From Wolfiporia cocos (taxonomy: Eukaryota; Basidiomycota; Agaricomycetes; Polyporales; Phaeolaceae), in assembly GCA_029448655.1 (NCBI GenBank), contig JACCLO010000014.1:1426001-1490000 (forward strand): a stretch of 64,000 nt of DNA, read 5' to 3'. The notes under the pieces are model-generated. The model did no database searches. It was not told the DNA's origin and worked only from the letters and a program-made list of their open reading frames with translations. Shown here piece after piece: positions 10,501 through 20,255 of this stretch (position 1 is its first letter; each line of letters begins with the position of its first letter). A program made the position numbers and the translations under genes.

Positions 10501-13500
10501 TCGCCCAGAAACACGAACTCAACATCCAACCACTAGAACGACCTGTACACGTACAAAACGCTGACGGTAGTCCTAATGGAGGAGGCACCATGACGCACTT
10601 CGTTGAGATGCAAATCCAAATTGGTACGCATCTCGAAAATCGTAGATTCAATGTGAGCAAGCTAGGCTCGCACGACATCTTTCTAGGATTCGATTGGTTG
10701 GAACAACACAACCCCACCATCGACTGGAGGAAGAAGGCAATCGATTTTGACAAGTGCGATTGCGAACACGAGCATCTCGAAGAAGGAGATCAAGTGTTCA
10801 TGATTGACGCCACGGTATGGCTTAGATATGCCAGCGAATGCAAAGAACACATTCGCAACCGACTCGAGATATGGGAAGCGGGGGAGACTGCACTACGAGG
10901 TGATGTCTACCCTGCTACTTCGGAACAAATTGCTGCTGTGAAAGCCACAGAAATGGACATCGCAGCAAAGAAGACAACGGAAGCGAAAACGTTCGAAGAA
11001 GTCGTGCCCGAACATCTACACGACTTCAAAGACGTTTTCGAGGAAGGCGAGTTCGACAAACTCCCCGACCGACGACCATGGGACCATGCAGTCGAACTCC
11101 TACCGGATGCCAAACCCTTCTGCGGTAAGATATATCCCCTCTCGCCACAACAACAGAAGGTATTGGACGAGTTCCTGGAGGAACAATTACGTACGGGACG
11201 CATCCGACCATCTAAGTCACCCTGGGGCGCTCCGTTCTTTTTCGTAAAAAAGAAAGACGGCAAATTACGACCCATACAGGATTACCGCAAGCTAAATCAG
11301 ATGACGAAGAAAAACAAGTACCCGTTACCGCTGATTAGCGAGCTACTCAACAAGCTCAAACGAGCTAAGTTCTTCAGCAAACTCGACGTCAGATGGGGAT
11401 ACACTAACATCCGCATCGCTGAAGGAGACGAGGAAAAAGGGGCATTCATAACCAACAGAGGATTATACGACCCCCTCGTCATGTTCTTTGGAATGTGCAA
11501 TGCGCCAAGCACGTTCCAAACGATGATGAACGACATATTCCGAGAGCTCATACTACAAGGGAAGGTCATCGTATACCTAGACGACATACTGATCTTCACC
11601 GAGACTCTCGAAGAACACCGGCTCATCACACGCAAGGTACTCGAGGTACTACGCGAACACAAATTGACGTGCAAGCCGGAAAAATGCGAGTTCGAGAAAG
11701 CCGAGGTCGAATACCTAGGTCATATCATCTCACACGGCAGCATCAAGATGGACCCGGTAAAGGTCCAAGGCATCACCCTGTGGCCGACGCCGAAGAACAG
11801 GAAGGAGGTACAGAGCTTTTTAGGGTTCGCCAACTTCTACCGCCGATTCATCAAGGGGTACAGCACATTGGCGCGACCACTAATCACCCTAACAGCGGAC
11901 GTTCCGTTCAAATGGGACAAGGCCGAACAAGACACATTCGATCTCATGAAGAGGTTGTTCACAGAGGCCCCCATTCTGGGATCACCCACAGACACAGATC
12001 CTTTCCGGATCGAAGCTGACGCCTCTGACTTCGCTACAGGCGCCGTACTCTTACAACGACAAGAGTCGATTTGGAGACCCATCGCCTATCTCTCCAAGGG
12101 TTTCACGCCCGCGGAAAAGAACTACGAGATATATGACAGGGAACTCCTCGCCATCATGCGAGCATTAGATGAGTGGCGACACTTCATACAGGGATCCGCT
12201 GACGCAACCGAGGTCTGGAGCGATCACAAAAACCTGGAGTACTTCAAGACGCCCCAGAAGATCAATCCACGACAAGCACGATGGATGACCGAATTACAAG
12301 AGTTCGACATCAAACTCACGCACATCCCTGGTACGAAGAACATACGTGCCGACCCACTCTCACGCCGCATCGACTGGGACGACGGAAAGGAACACCTCGA
12401 AGGACAGGTAGTCCTCAAACCACACCTGTTCGGGGACGAACAGCCTGAAGAGGGGGTGGATGAAATTGAAAAGCTAAGTTTCATCTCCACCGAAACAATA
12501 AAAGCGAAAGTTGAAGCCCAGAAGGCCCTTTACGACTACGGTTTAGACGCAAACATCGTATTCAAGGAGGGACTAGCCTACAGAAAAGGAAAGCTAGTCA
12601 TCCCCAACAACGCAGAACTTAAAGGCGACATCATATCCTCGCACCATGATTCGCTATTAGCTGGGCATCCGGGCAGAGACCGCACGCTCACCACCATTCA
12701 CAAATCGTATTGGTGGCCGCACATGAGAAGAGACGTAACGTTATACGTTAGAGGGTGCGTAAAGTGCCAATCAATTAAAATAGATCACGCTAAGCGAGCG
12801 GCACCCCTCAACCCCAATCCAACGCCAACGAGGAGTTGGGAGAACATATCGGTCGACATGATCACAGGCTTCCCCGAGGTACGGGGCAAGAACGCTATCC
12901 TCGTCATTGTCGACATGATGTCAAAATGGACGACCGCGATTGAGACGACCGATAAACTAACGGCCGAAGGATGGGCTAACCTGCTCATCAAACACATCGT
13001 AACCCAACATGGCATCCCCAAGAAGGTGTTTAGCGACAGGGGCCCCCAGTTCGTGTCCGAATTCATCAAAGACACGTATAAGAAGCTCGGGATCGAGGGA
13101 AATCCATCCACTGCGTATCACCCACAGACCGACGGACAAACCGAGCGGATGAACCAGGAGTTGGAAGTATACCTACGTCTCTTCGCCAACAGAAACCACA
13201 CCAACTGGGCGGACCTGTTACCTACGGCCACGTTCGCATACAACACACATCAGAATGCGTCGACAAGACAATCGCCATTCTTCATAACGCACGGATACGA
13301 GCCGAATACAGGATCCAACGTCCCGATGGAAGTCGAGATGTCCCTATCCGCAGAGAACTGGGCTGACCACCTGAAAGACGTACAGATGAAGGCGGCGGAA
13401 AGCATAGATCTCGCCAAGGCTGCCATGAAGAAATACGCCGACCGTCGACGACAGCCCTCGAGAAAATACGAGGTCGGAAACAAGGTCTGGCTCGACGGCA

Positions 13501-14423
13501 CCAACCTTCACATGGGCACTCCATCGCGAAAACTATCCCCGAAGCGATACGGACCCTACCCAATAGCTGCCAAGATAGGCATGGGTGCATACAGGCTAAC
13601 ATTAACACCTGATATGCGGGGTATACACCCGGTGTTTAACGAGATATTACTCACCCCCTACCACGAACCAGAATTCGAACAACAAAGAATTCTACCAACG
13701 CCGGAGACGCAGATAACGGCAACGAAGATAATCCAGTCGCGCGAAGAACGCGGGCGAGTGGAATACGAAGTGCAGTGGTCGGATGGATCAAGAACCTGGG
13801 AGCGTAAGCGAGATGTGGACCACTCCCAGGCTGATACATTTTACGAACAGAACCCACGAGCACCGGGGGTACAATGGAAAAATAGAACCATTACCGACGG
13901 CGACACCAAAGTCGTCGACCCCACAGAAGAGGACATACCTCACTACTCCGTACTAAAGAAATACGGACTCACCATAGTTTGCGCCATGCATGCCAGCCTG
14001 GATGTACTCATGGAGCGAGAGCGTCCCAAGATACGCTGGTGGCATGACAAACCGGTGCAATTCTTTATTCCCGTAAACCCCGAAACTTACATCGCGACGC
14101 ATTTAATTGAAGTACATCGCCCCATCGAGCGCAAGAAACCCGATGGTATAACCTACTACGACTACCCGGTGGTATACATACACAAGATGACACGTGAGTT
14201 CAACTTCTCATCACAAAAAGGAGCAGGCGACTTCGTCATCCCTAGACCACCGGGCGAGTACGCAACGATCTTTACGATGACTCCTCGGGACGAGGAACTT
14301 AAAGGGGGGGTGATGTCACGGGCAAAAGCTTTCCCTAACGACAACGAGGTCGATCCGGTCCCCCGAGTCCCCAAGCCCAGCCAGGCCCGGATCATACCAT
14401 GGAAGGAGCCCAATAACGCCTAG
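7599..14423 (+). CDS. gag-pol: Gag-dUTPase-Pol polyprotein of element B (2274 aa)
   Basis: A single intact frame starts at ATG 7599, about 200 nt after the PBS. Order (approximate residues): Gag-like region 1-650 with a CX2C cluster near 568 that does not form a standard CCHC knuckle; dUTPase 781-917 with all five family motifs (AGYDLYSA, PRSGLA, GVIDQDYTG, DRIAQLI, RGTAGFGST); aspartic protease with DSGSTG near 956; reverse transcriptase with YLDD near 1326; RNase H (EADAS near 1470); integrase with HHCC finger, DDE residues and HPQTDGQTER; a divergent chromo-like domain near 2030-2085; then about 150 residues of unknown type. The frame runs through the polypurine tract into the 3' LTR. dUTPase would lower dUTP and limit uracil in the cDNA. 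Gag and Pol would have to be made from one polyprotein, as in Tf1. Confidence 0.95.
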   Translation: MEREAHSPAPSTSYVGAGLREERSVGSHRPGWNARRPSTQPETEETSQQRARRLKTKAPQHGWEKYVGGILDVPSQYALRVADSMREERDTADREEYERLRRKFEGAPSQAYIEEEDEDDHGYTTAGEMEVDWPLRRKPFAGAGEDELPPIFNLDIRDNEDGMNTQQPPVHTHILTPPPIVPAAERAPERVRLTWEEDEYPSRPTSPNFPHRVALYAEALHKLRYWDDEKVGDYIHGAVGLQHKTRDMERRAAERLAPLDEDSDTPSPNKRMGGTLPPPERAPAPSPKTRSGYHALDTEPAYQGEFDILRVREQRNVPPKWQIPQVSERRRETFTPIPTTRNPPIYSQSRRRTVKEPPIFDDDKVKFRDWWMRMIQYLASQRQYMETSHDRIECAMSYIRGDKVDQWFANMFATYFNEETGWWEIHFDFFKQELFTRFEDPDREKRARRQLTALKMVFGKSNEYFTEIETLCREAGVDMDNEFVLQAVEKNVPSSVYEPVYASFSTQRDFHHRKVPVPKRYQPWKEAIMDFDQALWRRAQDRAEQKGEEAKTKGKEKKKDSNTPKKVYDTPAADRICKFCGKKMGERPTSACTSPTWHIPMRDAGYKYTPGKSYAAATSGTTQTRPSGSKPAKQQLRELTDEEWQRMAAEYEEESKDSKKTEVSKITSNRFHLLNVEEVSDDDDQEVYGSAMDIMSQAEDSDYSDDDASSVCSEDSFCTAQEELRESTARPGVKPGLNSSLDDRMNVDTEPIIVSEDIDMKDASNQPKKRKIRRVKKKTETLDIYLDDPRATVPEQKSDEAAGYDLYSAEETIVPAHGKENIDTGIKIRMPDGVYGRIAPRSGLANKGIDVLAGVIDQDYTGRLVVMLINHSDTDLVVNYKDRIAQLILEQNKNPRVKIVKRIRETTRGTAGFGSTDKIRGSHVVFGQGRRGRQIAVPVMIHSPHERTITTTALIDSGSTGSVVDYEFAQKHELNIQPLERPVHVQNADGSPNGGGTMTHFVEMQIQIGTHLENRRFNVSKLGSHDIFLGFDWLEQHNPTIDWRKKAIDFDKCDCEHEHLEEGDQVFMIDATVWLRYASECKEHIRNRLEIWEAGETALRGDVYPATSEQIAAVKATEMDIAAKKTTEAKTFEEVVPEHLHDFKDVFEEGEFDKLPDRRPWDHAVELLPDAKPFCGKIYPLSPQQQKVLDEFLEEQLRTGRIRPSKSPWGAPFFFVKKKDGKLRPIQDYRKLNQMTKKNKYPLPLISELLNKLKRAKFFSKLDVRWGYTNIRIAEGDEEKGAFITNRGLYDPLVMFFGMCNAPSTFQTMMNDIFRELILQGKVIVYLDDILIFTETLEEHRLITRKVLEVLREHKLTCKPEKCEFEKAEVEYLGHIISHGSIKMDPVKVQGITLWPTPKNRKEVQSFLGFANFYRRFIKGYSTLARPLITLTADVPFKWDKAEQDTFDLMKRLFTEAPILGSPTDTDPFRIEADASDFATGAVLLQRQESIWRPIAYLSKGFTPAEKNYEIYDRELLAIMRALDEWRHFIQGSADATEVWSDHKNLEYFKTPQKINPRQARWMTELQEFDIKLTHIPGTKNIRADPLSRRIDWDDGKEHLEGQVVLKPHLFGDEQPEEGVDEIEKLSFISTETIKAKVEAQKALYDYGLDANIVFKEGLAYRKGKLVIPNNAELKGDIISSHHDSLLAGHPGRDRTLTTIHKSYWWPHMRRDVTLYVRGCVKCQSIKIDHAKRAAPLNPNPTPTRSWENISVDMITGFPEVRGKNAILVIVDMMSKWTTAIETTDKLTAEGWANLLIKHIVTQHGIPKKVFSDRGPQFVSEFIKDTYKKLGIEGNPSTAYHPQTDGQTERMNQELEVYLRLFANRNHTNWADLLPTATFAYNTHQNASTRQSPFFITHGYEPNTGSNVPMEVEMSLSAENWADHLKDVQMKAAESIDLAKAAMKKYADRRRQPSRKYEVGNKVWLDGTNLHMGTPSRKLSPKRYGPYPIAAKIGMGAYRLTLTPDMRGIHPVFNEILLTPYHEPEFEQQRILPTPETQITATKIIQSREERGRVEYEVQWSDGSRTWERKRDVDHSQADTFYEQNPRAPGVQWKNRTITDGDTKVVDPTEEDIPHYSVLKKYGLTIVCAMHASLDVLMERERPKIRWWHDKPVQFFIPVNPETYIATHLIEVHRPIERKKPDGITYYDYPVVYIHKMTREFNFSSQKGAGDFVIPRPPGEYATIFTMTPRDEELKGGVMSRAKAFPNDNEVDPVPRVPKPSQARIIPWKEPNNA
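14301..14310 (+). promoter_or_regulatory. Polypurine tract of element B
   Basis: AAAGGGGGGG, followed by TGA and the LTR start TGTCACGG at 14314. It lies within the coding frame, so the polyprotein is translated across it. Confidence 0.85.
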
Positions 14424-14696
14424 ATAACAATACAAGGCCCGGTTCCCACACGGCCACGATGACCGCTACGTATTTGATATATCCTACGCTTCTATGTTTC
14501 AGAGTCTGGCTTAGACCCCTACCTTAGTCTCGCACCAGACTCCCTAGTTACCACATATGGTCATTATAGTACAAACATGTACAAACAGCCTACTAGCATA
14601 ATAGCAGGCCTCGTTCAGCTGGTAACCCCAGTCTGAACTTGGCGTTCATCCACTTCGCTCCCCTCAGTTCGCTCTAAGGTTTTAGTGGCCTTGTCA
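14314..14696 (+). repeat. 3' LTR of element B (383 bp)
   Basis: Identical by eye to the 5' LTR at 7018-7400. It is followed by ACCAC (14697-14701), the second copy of the target duplication, and then by the rest of the interrupted kinase frame. The gag-pol stop codon (14421-14423) lies 110 bp inside this LTR. Confidence 0.95.
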
Positions 14697-15458
14697 ACCA
14701 CAGAATCACACGATCCCTGTGGTCGATATCATAGATATGGCAAGCAACAACACGTGCATTGTGGTGATGCCTAAGCTCATGCAATACTGCCCTGAGCTCA
14801 TCACTGAGACAGCTCCCAGTGTTCTCTGTGATTATCTATATCAGCTCGTTGAACGCATTGCATTTCTACATAGCCATAACATATCCCACCTTGATTTGAA
14901 GACAGCCAACATTGTTGTCGATACGAGTGCACAGAAACTGTACATCATTGACTACGACTGCGTGATGCGCCTGCATGACCCGGAAGAGCAAATCAGTGAG
15001 TTTGTTGGAACAGAAGATTGGACGGCCCCGGAGGTAGGCAAAGGCGACTACAGCCCCATTCGTGCAGATCGCTGGGCGGTCGGTGAGCTGATCCTGCACA
15101 CATTCATGTACTGTGAACAATTGGGCAAGCTGGGGCATCTGAACGAGATAGCAACACATCTCCAGGACGCGGACCCCATGCAGCAGCCGGCTTTGAAGGA
15201 CTTGCTGGCCGTGCACAGAGCGGATGAGTATCCCGATGCATTGTATCTGGAGGACAGCATGTTCTCATTGTGGCCAACAACACCATTCCCGCAGCAGCCG
15301 ACGACGGTGATGGTGGCATAGTGATAGATAGTGACGAGGGTGCCCTTCTGTATTCTATGTTTGTGTACAGTTTACCTTATGTTCAATGTTTCACCTGTAC
15401 AACTGTGCCCGCGAACGACACAGATACGTTTATGATTACGATTTCTTGGAGCCTCATG

Positions 15459-16708
15459 CCCAGTGAAAGTACCACATATCCACAAGATATTGATATATAC
15501 TAGAGTGTACCAAAATATATCATTGAGATATCCACATATACTAGAATATATCAAAAGCTATTTGCCAAGAGTCTGGGTGGTATGATCACTGATGCTAAGA
15601 CTTTCATCATACCCATACATACTCATTGATATATCCTTGTCTAATAAAAAGTCGCATATGAGTTTGTTTTGAGCTGACATCAAGTTGAGTTCATCACTGA
15701 CTGAGTCTGTTGTCCTGACTCGAGCTTGTCACATCATCTGTCAATTTTCCTCATTTCTACCTCATACCTTCACCATCACTCAAAGTCTTCATGCCTCTGG
15801 TAGGGTGATCATAGAGGAGATCAGTCACTTCATCGAGAAATTGAAAAGCTTCAAACAAGTACATGCACATACAACACTTACCTCTGCCAACCTCCATGCT
15901 GTAGGTACAAATGGCAGAGGTGTGTATATCCCCCCTTCTTGCCTAAGTACCTAATCTACCCCCCACACACAAACTATGGCTGCACCAACAGCGCTAAGCA
16001 CATTTTAAGTGGTACAAGCATGCTGCTGAAGTACGTGAGTACAAAAGTCTGCTCTGCAGGGAGTGAAAGCAATTGAATTGCTTAAGTACATGAATACAAA
16101 TGTTTGCTACACTACGTAAGTACTCCAGTATATGCTACAGAAACTAACCAACTCACCTAAACCTCAACCGTAGGAAGCAAAAGTGCCTGAGATGGAGGTG
16201 CGTACATCTCGTCTTACATGCTAAAGTTCAGTGGATAATCAGTGAAAATATTTCAGCACATACCAACTCCCACTGTTGGGCATGGCAACCTGGCAGCAAC
16301 CGGCATCATTGGCCTTGACCTCCTGCAGATTGTCCGCCGCTAGATGTACCCCAGCCACCACTTTTCAACAGCACCACCAATTGCACAAGGCACTGCCTCA
16401 CTCACCAATATCAGCGGCACAGCACACACTATTTCACCAGGAGCTTAATATTCTCTGTCGGGTTTTGGGTACATGCGAATGGCAGGTGAGGGTGGATTTG
16501 AGTATTTTCTGGTACAATGCAAAGCCTGCACCGATACGTTTTAGTAGCTTCTGATATATACTGAATGATACGTTCTAGTATCTTATGGTAGCATCTGCTA
16601 TGTATTTGAGTGCCTACTGACATATCAAAAGCTAGTGAAAAGTTGGGATTCCAATCTAAACCTATCCAATATATTTCAATAGCTTCTGATAGGGTGATTC
16701 TTCACTGG
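15459..16708. repeat. Degenerate repeat copy with CCCAGTGAAAGTACC-type end
   Basis: This AT-rich, non-coding stretch is related to the larger copy that follows. It begins CCCAGTGAAAGTACC at 15459 and ends near 16707 with the approximate inverse (GGTGATTCTTCACTGGG). Its first 230 bp match 16747-16990. The block at 15700-15945 matches 18455-18700, and 16420-16600 resembles 18985-19140. The two copies are therefore collinear, the second being enlarged by insertions. No protein-like frame. Confidence 0.5.
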
Positions 16709-17017
16709 GGTTAATGTCCCACACAGTTTGCATGGCGTTTGAAATCCAGTGAAAGTACCACATATCCTTAGTATACCTGTAAACACCAGAAAATATAAAA
16801 ATATACCATTGAGATACCAGTTTTTGCCCCAATGATATTGAAAGCTAAATGCCAAGAGTACGAGCGGTCAGATGACCAATGCCAAGACTTTTGTCATACC
16901 TGTCCATACTGATTCATATCTTCAACATATCTTCATCAAGACACTGAACTTGAGCTTGTTTTGGGCACCTGTGAAGTCGAAGAGCTGCGTTTCAATTTTC
17001 GGTCGAACCACACCATA

Positions 17018-18383
17018 CAGTCACTGTACCCTGGAATGGCCGGTCAACCAATGGGTATGATGGGCTTGTACACTGGCAGAGCCAACGTCAGCTGACAAAT
17101 CCCTCATTGCCTGCATGTCCAGTCAGCCCACCAGATCCTTGTAGCTGGAACATGGGGGTGGGCCAATGGGGGGTCGTGGTGCCCATGTTGCCATGAGCCC
17201 CAGTCGGCCCACCAGCCAAATCTCCATGTACCTGGAACACTGGGTGGGCCAACAGGGGGTCACGGTGCCCATGTTGCCATGGATCCCAGTCGGCCCACCA
17301 ACCAAAAATCTATGTACTTGGAACATGGGGTGGGCCGATGGGAGGTTGTGGTCCCATAGCTCAGAGTAAGGGTCACAATAAGGATCATGGTAAGCATGCA
17401 TATCTTGCAGTCATAGTCACAGTAAAGGGCACATAGGTTGCACCAAGCTCTCAATAAGCATCTATAGCTCATTGCAAGGCCTAGGGTGGCTTGTACATAG
17501 CATAGAAATCAAAATTAACAATTGTTTTACAATTATGCTCGCGATAAGGGTCGCGGATAAGCGCCCGTTGGTCGCGGTAAGGGAGGGTCACGGCAAGGGC
17601 CATGGTGATGGTACATGTCTTGTGGTAAGGGTCACAGTAAGGGCCCATAACTAGCACTAAGCCTTCAATAAGTATTTATAGCTTGTTGTGAGGCTTGTGG
17701 CATCTCATACACAACATGGCAATCCAAATTGACAACTGGCTTATAATTATGCTTGTGGAAAGGGTTGTGGCATGTGCCCATTGCAAGCCCTAACATGTGC
17801 TATTGATGTTTTTGTGAGCTAACTGCAAGCTTACCGCGAGCTATGGGCGCCTATTGCGCGACCCCTACTGTGAGGGTATTGACTAGGAATGCTTCTATTT
17901 TATTCTGTACTATGCAAACAAACGCTTCCCATGTGTCATTCAATATGTAATGTCACAGCTAATATTCATAGCACACTGAAGTTATCATCAGATATGTAGC
18001 ATTTTGGTTGGTGGCTGACTGGGACTCATGGCAACATGGGCACCATGACCCCCCATCAGCCCACCCCATGGTCCAGGTACATAGATTTTTGGTTGGTGGG
18101 CTGACTGAGGCTCACAGCAACATGGGCACCGTGACCCCCTGTTGGCCCACCCAGTGTTCCAGGTAATGGAAATTTGGCTGGTGGGCTGACTGGGGCTCAC
18201 AGCAACATGGACATCATGGGCACCATGACCCCCCATCGGCCCACCCCCATGTTCCAGCTACAAGGATCTGGTGGGCTGACTGGATGTGCAGGCAACGAGG
18301 GATTCGTCGGCCGACGTCGGCTCTACTGGTGTACAAGCCCATTGTACCCATTGGTTGACCGGCTGTTCCAGGTACGGTGACTG
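17018..18383. mobile_element. Nested inverted-repeat element with minisatellite arms
   Basis: The left arm (17018 to about 17355) and right arm (about 18001-18383) are reverse complements with scattered differences. They begin CAGTCACTGTACC on the left and its inverse on the right. Each arm contains two to three tandem units of about 86 bp. The centre (17357-18000) has two degenerate direct copies (about 17365-17540 and 17590-17765) rich in GTAAGGGTCACGG-like words. It interrupts the otherwise collinear match between the two surrounding repeat copies, which marks it as an insertion. No coding capacity seen. Confidence 0.55.
17140..17355 (+). repeat. About 86-bp minisatellite, 2.5 units
   Basis: Units start at 17140, 17227 and 17313 with TGTANCTGGAACA and share GTGCCCATGTTGCCATG and CCCAGTCGGCCCACCA. 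The mirrored arm at 18001-18270 holds related units in inverse orientation. Confidence 0.75.
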
Positions 18384-19229
18384 AATGGGCTCGTCGAACA
18401 TGTAGCGGACTTGGTTCAATGCAAGTCCAAGCACCCACGTGAGCTAATATTGCATCATAGGGCAAGCACTGTCCTGTATCGAGTCGTTCATCTCTTTCTC
18501 TTACCTCTACCACATACCTCCACCATCTTCTAGTCTTTGTTGTTCTGGTAAGGTGGCCATAGAGGGAATTGGTTGCTTCATCACAGATCACAGCAAATGA
18601 AGGCTTTGAACAAGATTGAGTGAGTATATGCATGCACAGCAACTGTCTTTGATAACTTCCATCTGTAGGTGCAAACTGCAGAGGTGCGTACATTCTTGCA
18701 TCACACCCCGAGATGGGATTTCTCCTTGACTCGCTCTGCTACCTGCTTTATGAGGCACATCTTAAGCATGCAGTCACGTTTCCTGTAGAGGGTACACTCG
18801 ACTTTGTGGTCACCCCACCCATTCCCCCCTTAAAAACACATGAAGTGTTGAGGACACATGTTCACTCACTAATAGCACACCAGGTGCACGTCCGAGCACA
18901 CTGGCCACAGATCATGCTCAATACAGTGAGTGTATGCACTAGTTTTGATGCTGAACCTCGTCCGCTCTGATTGCTCACTGACACTAGCGGCACCACACGT
19001 GCTGTTTCACAAGGAACTGGGTGTCTCTGTGGGTATGTTGGTGCGAACAAACGGTGCTGGGGGAGGATATCAGTATTTGCTGATATGATGCAAAATCTGT
19101 ATTGAAAGGTCGAGGATATGTTCTAGCAGCTTTCTGTAGTTTGCGGCAGCTTATAAGATGGACAATAAGTATGTTCTGATTGATTTGGGAGCAAAGGCCA
19201 CTGGCAATGAGTATTTTCTGGAAGCTTTT

Positions 19230-19941
19230 TGTTACGGGTTGAATACCCGTTCGTATATTCGATATGCGAATATAGATCGTTCTTCTGCACATGGTCCAGT
19301 GGACGAGTGCAAGGCAAATATATCTGTGGAGGCCTTCAGTCCCTAGGTTAAAGATTCTAGGGGATCGTTCAATATCCAATACGCGTTAGAGGATATAATC
19401 GGTTCAAGTTGCAAGTCTGTTTAGAATATAAGACTTGCCTAAGTCTGAGAAGTCAAGTGTGCACTTCGAGGACTTAGTCGTTTGAGAGCTCGGAAATACT
19501 GAGTGTAGTTTCCTACATTTGAGAACGAGTATAAGACTTCTTGTTTGTACAACAAGGTCGAGCTGAAGAGCCTTGATGATAAATACATGAGTTTATATAC
19601 TACGCTGGGTTTTAGGGGTTGAGTCTGTCCCAGATGTCACCGATACTATCTACACTATAGTATGAGACGTTTGATAAGTATGTAGTGATATATTTGGAAT
19701 GATAGATAGGAATGATGATGGCGGTTGAACACCATCTATCAGCTAAGAAATGATAAATGTGAAACGAGGGCAGAGTTGAATCTGTCAGAGTTGAAACGTG
19801 CCCTTCATGCTAGTACAACTGGGGATGCGCCCAGTACAGTCATGAGTAGCCAGGGGAGGTTGGTTGCACAACAAGTCCCTGTATCATATTCACCCAGTGG
19901 TGAGTTCTGCCAACGTTCGAAAAATCAAAATAACCATAACA
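19230..19941 (-). repeat. Solo LTR, element A family (712 bp)
   Basis: TGTTACGGG and CCATAACA ends, flanked by CTTTT on both sides (19225-19229 and 19942-19946). The orientation is opposite to that of the element A 3' LTR. Compared with 3507-4214, many CpG sites have become TpG or CpA (for example GTTGCGCAAC to GTTGCACAAC), so it is an old, methylation-decayed copy. Confidence 0.92.
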
Positions 19942-20255
19942 CTTTTGGCAGGCAGTATTTCTCAATCCAGGGCCCCAAGTATTTTTCTCTAGCTTCCAGT
20001 AGGCAGGGATATAATCTTTATATTTCTAGGTATCTGTCCTACATGCATAATACTACCTTCATAGCTTTCAGCATCTTACAGCAGCTACTACTATGTTACC
20101 GGGCGCTTAAAACATAGCGAATGCTATTCTATTGTCCAATTTCAACCCCTATCATACCCATTATCTATTGGTAGGTTCTGGTATGAGGTACTTTCACTGG
20201 GCTTCAGCCACTGTGGAGTTTCAAAAGGCCATGCAAACCATGTGGGACATTAACC

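Larger units (their letters stand above)
7018..14696 (+). mobile_element. Complete Ty3/Gypsy element B with dUTPase, recent insertion
   Basis: This is a 7,679-bp LTR retrotransposon flanked by the 5-bp duplication ACCAC (7013-7017 and 14697-14701). The two 383-bp LTRs (TGTCACGG...CCTTGTCA) look identical base for base, which implies very recent insertion. One gag-pol frame is uninterrupted. A self-priming signal and a G-rich polypurine tract are present. It lies inside a protein-kinase gene. All parts needed for transposition appear intact, so it is a candidate active element. Confidence 0.96.
6903..15321 (+). pseudogene. Protein kinase gene split by retrotransposon B
   Basis: The C-terminal part (14702-15321) reads as a kinase. 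It has a catalytic loop HLDLKxxN near 14890, a magnesium-loop DYD in place of DFG near 14955, an APE-like motif near 15030, and YSPIRADRW typical of a kinase group common in Agaricomycetes. The preceding residues, up to an NHTIPVVD-like block, continue in phase on the other side of the element (about 6955-7017) once the element and one ACCAC duplication are disregarded. The upstream frame is open only from 6903, with a possible 3' splice site near 6953. Most of the N-lobe, including the Gly-loop, is not visible, so the gene may already have been partial before insertion. The stop is at 15319-15321. Not expressible as an intact kinase in this state. Confidence 0.8.
16709..20255. mobile_element. 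Composite non-autonomous terminal-inverted-repeat element with nested insertions
   Basis: The outer ends are inverted repeats. GGTTAATGTCCCACA at 16709 is mirrored by a matching end at 20241-20255. The similarity continues inward through TTTGCATGGC and CCAGTGAAAGTACC (to about 16760 on the left, from about 20187 on the right). Inside lie a second inverted-repeat element (17018-18383) and a solo LTR (19230-19941). No transposase frame is seen, so it would depend on a helper. The outer ends contain TTAA, but I see no proven target duplication. The superfamily is unassigned. Confidence 0.5.
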
